This document shows, piece after piece, positions 8,301-8,412 of a stretch of DNA of 8,412 bases. Every line of letters begins with the position of its first letter. Positions within the stretch are counted from its first letter, which is position 1. Location of the stretch: positions 1 through 8,412 of the forward strand of contig CALMAD010000081.1 in assembly GCA_937859105.1 (NCBI GenBank). Direction: 5' to 3'. The DNA is from an uncultured Propionibacteriaceae bacterium. Lineage in GTDB: Bacteria > Actinomycetota > Actinomycetes > Propionibacteriales > Propionibacteriaceae. Under the pieces are notes generated by a model. It was not told the DNA's origin, did not search any database, and worked only from the letters and a program-made list of their open reading frames with translations. Position numbers and translations under genes: made by a program.

Positions 8301-8412
8301 ATCTTCTTCGACGCGGCTTTCGGGAACAAACTGAAGGCCGGATTCGCCGAATTCGACTCGGTGCTCGTCGGAGCGATGGACGGCAAAATCATCACCGGGG
8401 CGACGATCCAGA
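5358..8412 (+). CDS. Tail-tip protein: hub (Tal-like) fused to FN3, coil and receptor-binding-like modules, 3'-partial
   Basis: The frame stays open from the ATG at 5358 to the right edge (1018 codons), so the C-terminus is missing. Residues 1-370 look like the tail hub of actinophages, resembling the ReqiPepy6 Gp37-like family, with GEALDAILDRL...DHWWEGR at 180-203, VGDWV at 319-323 and a terminal LILNDRLL near 352-359. A Gly/Ser linker follows (372-390), then two fibronectin-III-like domains (about 393-501 and 509-607, joined by DTTPPPVP) and an Ala-rich coil (608-693). Next come GDIWWQWDN (716-724), a SLDVNKLTVAG...SLTADRMIV stalk (753-792), a beta-sandwich-like domain (about 797-967, with TVPAGAVRMRVYLQR at 932-946) and another stalk-like start (970 on). 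The protein likely closes the tube and contacts the host surface. No peptidase or glycosidase motif is recognised. Hub role is fairly sure; the C-terminal binding role is inferred. Confidence 0.88.
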   Translation, partial: MTARLVAYAPNGARLGILPEPLEWAASTPVGEFGGLTLSYASSAAGAEVLTGRRLDAGLELAVEVWTGAAWIEPEGARFIALRRGRDQADPAGVLDYTAVGYGWITTRVLHLAPSESMYAGPGENEGQRLLTGTPGAIINTLLAEYQARGGPAIARTFTNTTSSKGAAWSGSVELWVSRGEALDAILDRLAVQADIDHWWEGRTLCMAATRGGTDRTSSVILRVGTHVVEAPAEDAIEELISVHTLHGGEGIVHTTTEPSAPTPWGRWEGFAADDKITTVGAATARNQRVLADAARERSSYTHDLIESTDLVIGHHVKVGDWVTAPGHDVLEQLRIAGLQWRFGADGLVQTLILNDRLLNAELRRLKRERTGESKGATGTGSTIGSPGQDRRTPAKTTGVTASSYSYITATGGARAGILIDWTAVNQAAPEHGGGLMVIERYEVGYRPGSSGTWVILPFTDRPADITDLPVKAAYQVKVRARGQYSTSPGVWSDAVSVTTLHDTTPPPVPSLPTLSAARGVVTITWDGTTNAAAAQPADFSHVVVEWDGVSVLTGLAVAGVDRLTGRGALDIAQLKPGTTARARLSAVDRTGNASTFTGWASVTVSSVLDDTGLGERLAGMDTATTQAKADAAQGIAGAAAAHGLASAASTTATAANNAAAAADAKADAAAAAAGTADGKATQALTSANGRNARITSTSAPSGSTHPTTGLPLVAGDIWWQWDNVTARNVIGQWEWSGTAWRRELISDQTIASLDVNKLTVAGSARMSQAVADKVIADAGYYGSLTADRMIVASTSNMIPWNPALAVAPHVGINGASISASNEPYYGWAIKAVGGTNVAGTWGTFAQLRPEAPSRRGDVESWDVQPGESFRVRVGFGMRGVWNAAAEHRFVRVILVFLAADGSTWAGSANGTPVSPVVSSLGELRYSEALGTVPAGAVRMRVYLQRLCGNETGATIWVTNPTLVPAVDGSLVVENSITGREIFFDAAFGNKLKAGFAEFDSVLVGAMDGKIITGATIQ
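7182..7436 (+). other. Ala-rich coil segment of the tail-tip protein
   Basis: Residues 609-693 of the tail-tip protein are about half alanine, with spaced Asp, Lys, Gln, Thr and Ser and no aromatic residue. The phrases ADAKADAAAAAAG and GTADGKATQALTSANG suggest a helical, probably oligomeric coil. It sits between the second fibronectin-III-like domain and the GDIWWQWDN segment, where it could act as a spacer. The DNA is correspondingly simple (runs of GCN codons, including GCT GCT GCT GCC). Confidence 0.65.

Overview
The window holds three genes of a tail module from a long-tailed (siphovirus-type) phage or prophage. All are on the + strand, end to end and tightly overlapping. The host is most likely a high-G+C actinobacterium: codons strongly favour G or C at the third position, GTG is used as a start, and the proteins resemble the actinobacteriophage type. 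I infer this from composition and protein style; nothing in the window names the host. No integrase, attachment site, tRNA or host gene is visible, so a free phage and a prophage cannot be told apart.

Layout: (1) about 2-4567, a very large tape measure protein (TMP), at least 1519 residues, probably missing its N-terminus because the frame is open to the left edge. (2) 4564-5361, a 265-residue distal tail (Dit-like) protein that starts inside the TMP stop codon (GTGA overlap). (3) 5358 to beyond 8412, a large tail-tip protein still open at the right edge. It starts inside the Dit stop codon (ATGA overlap), just after a good ribosome binding site. Its visible 1018 residues run in the order hub, two fibronectin-III-like domains, Ala-rich coil, fibre stalk, beta-sandwich, second stalk.

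Together these form the usual TMP - Dit - tail-tip cassette. The TMP sets tail length and sits in the tail tube. Dit forms the ring joining the tube to the tip. The third protein closes the tube and carries modules that probably contact the cell surface. The overlaps leave no intergenic DNA, so one polycistronic mRNA with translational coupling is expected. I see no promoter or terminator.

I find no clearly new biological system; the module is a recognisable tail cassette. The most striking internal features are in the TMP: a ladder of twelve prolines spaced exactly 11 residues apart, a 117-residue stretch without a charged residue, and a second 11-residue repeat anchored by tryptophan whose DNA still shows a 33-bp duplication. 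The third gene is the other point of interest, because it fuses hub and putative receptor-binding parts in one chain.
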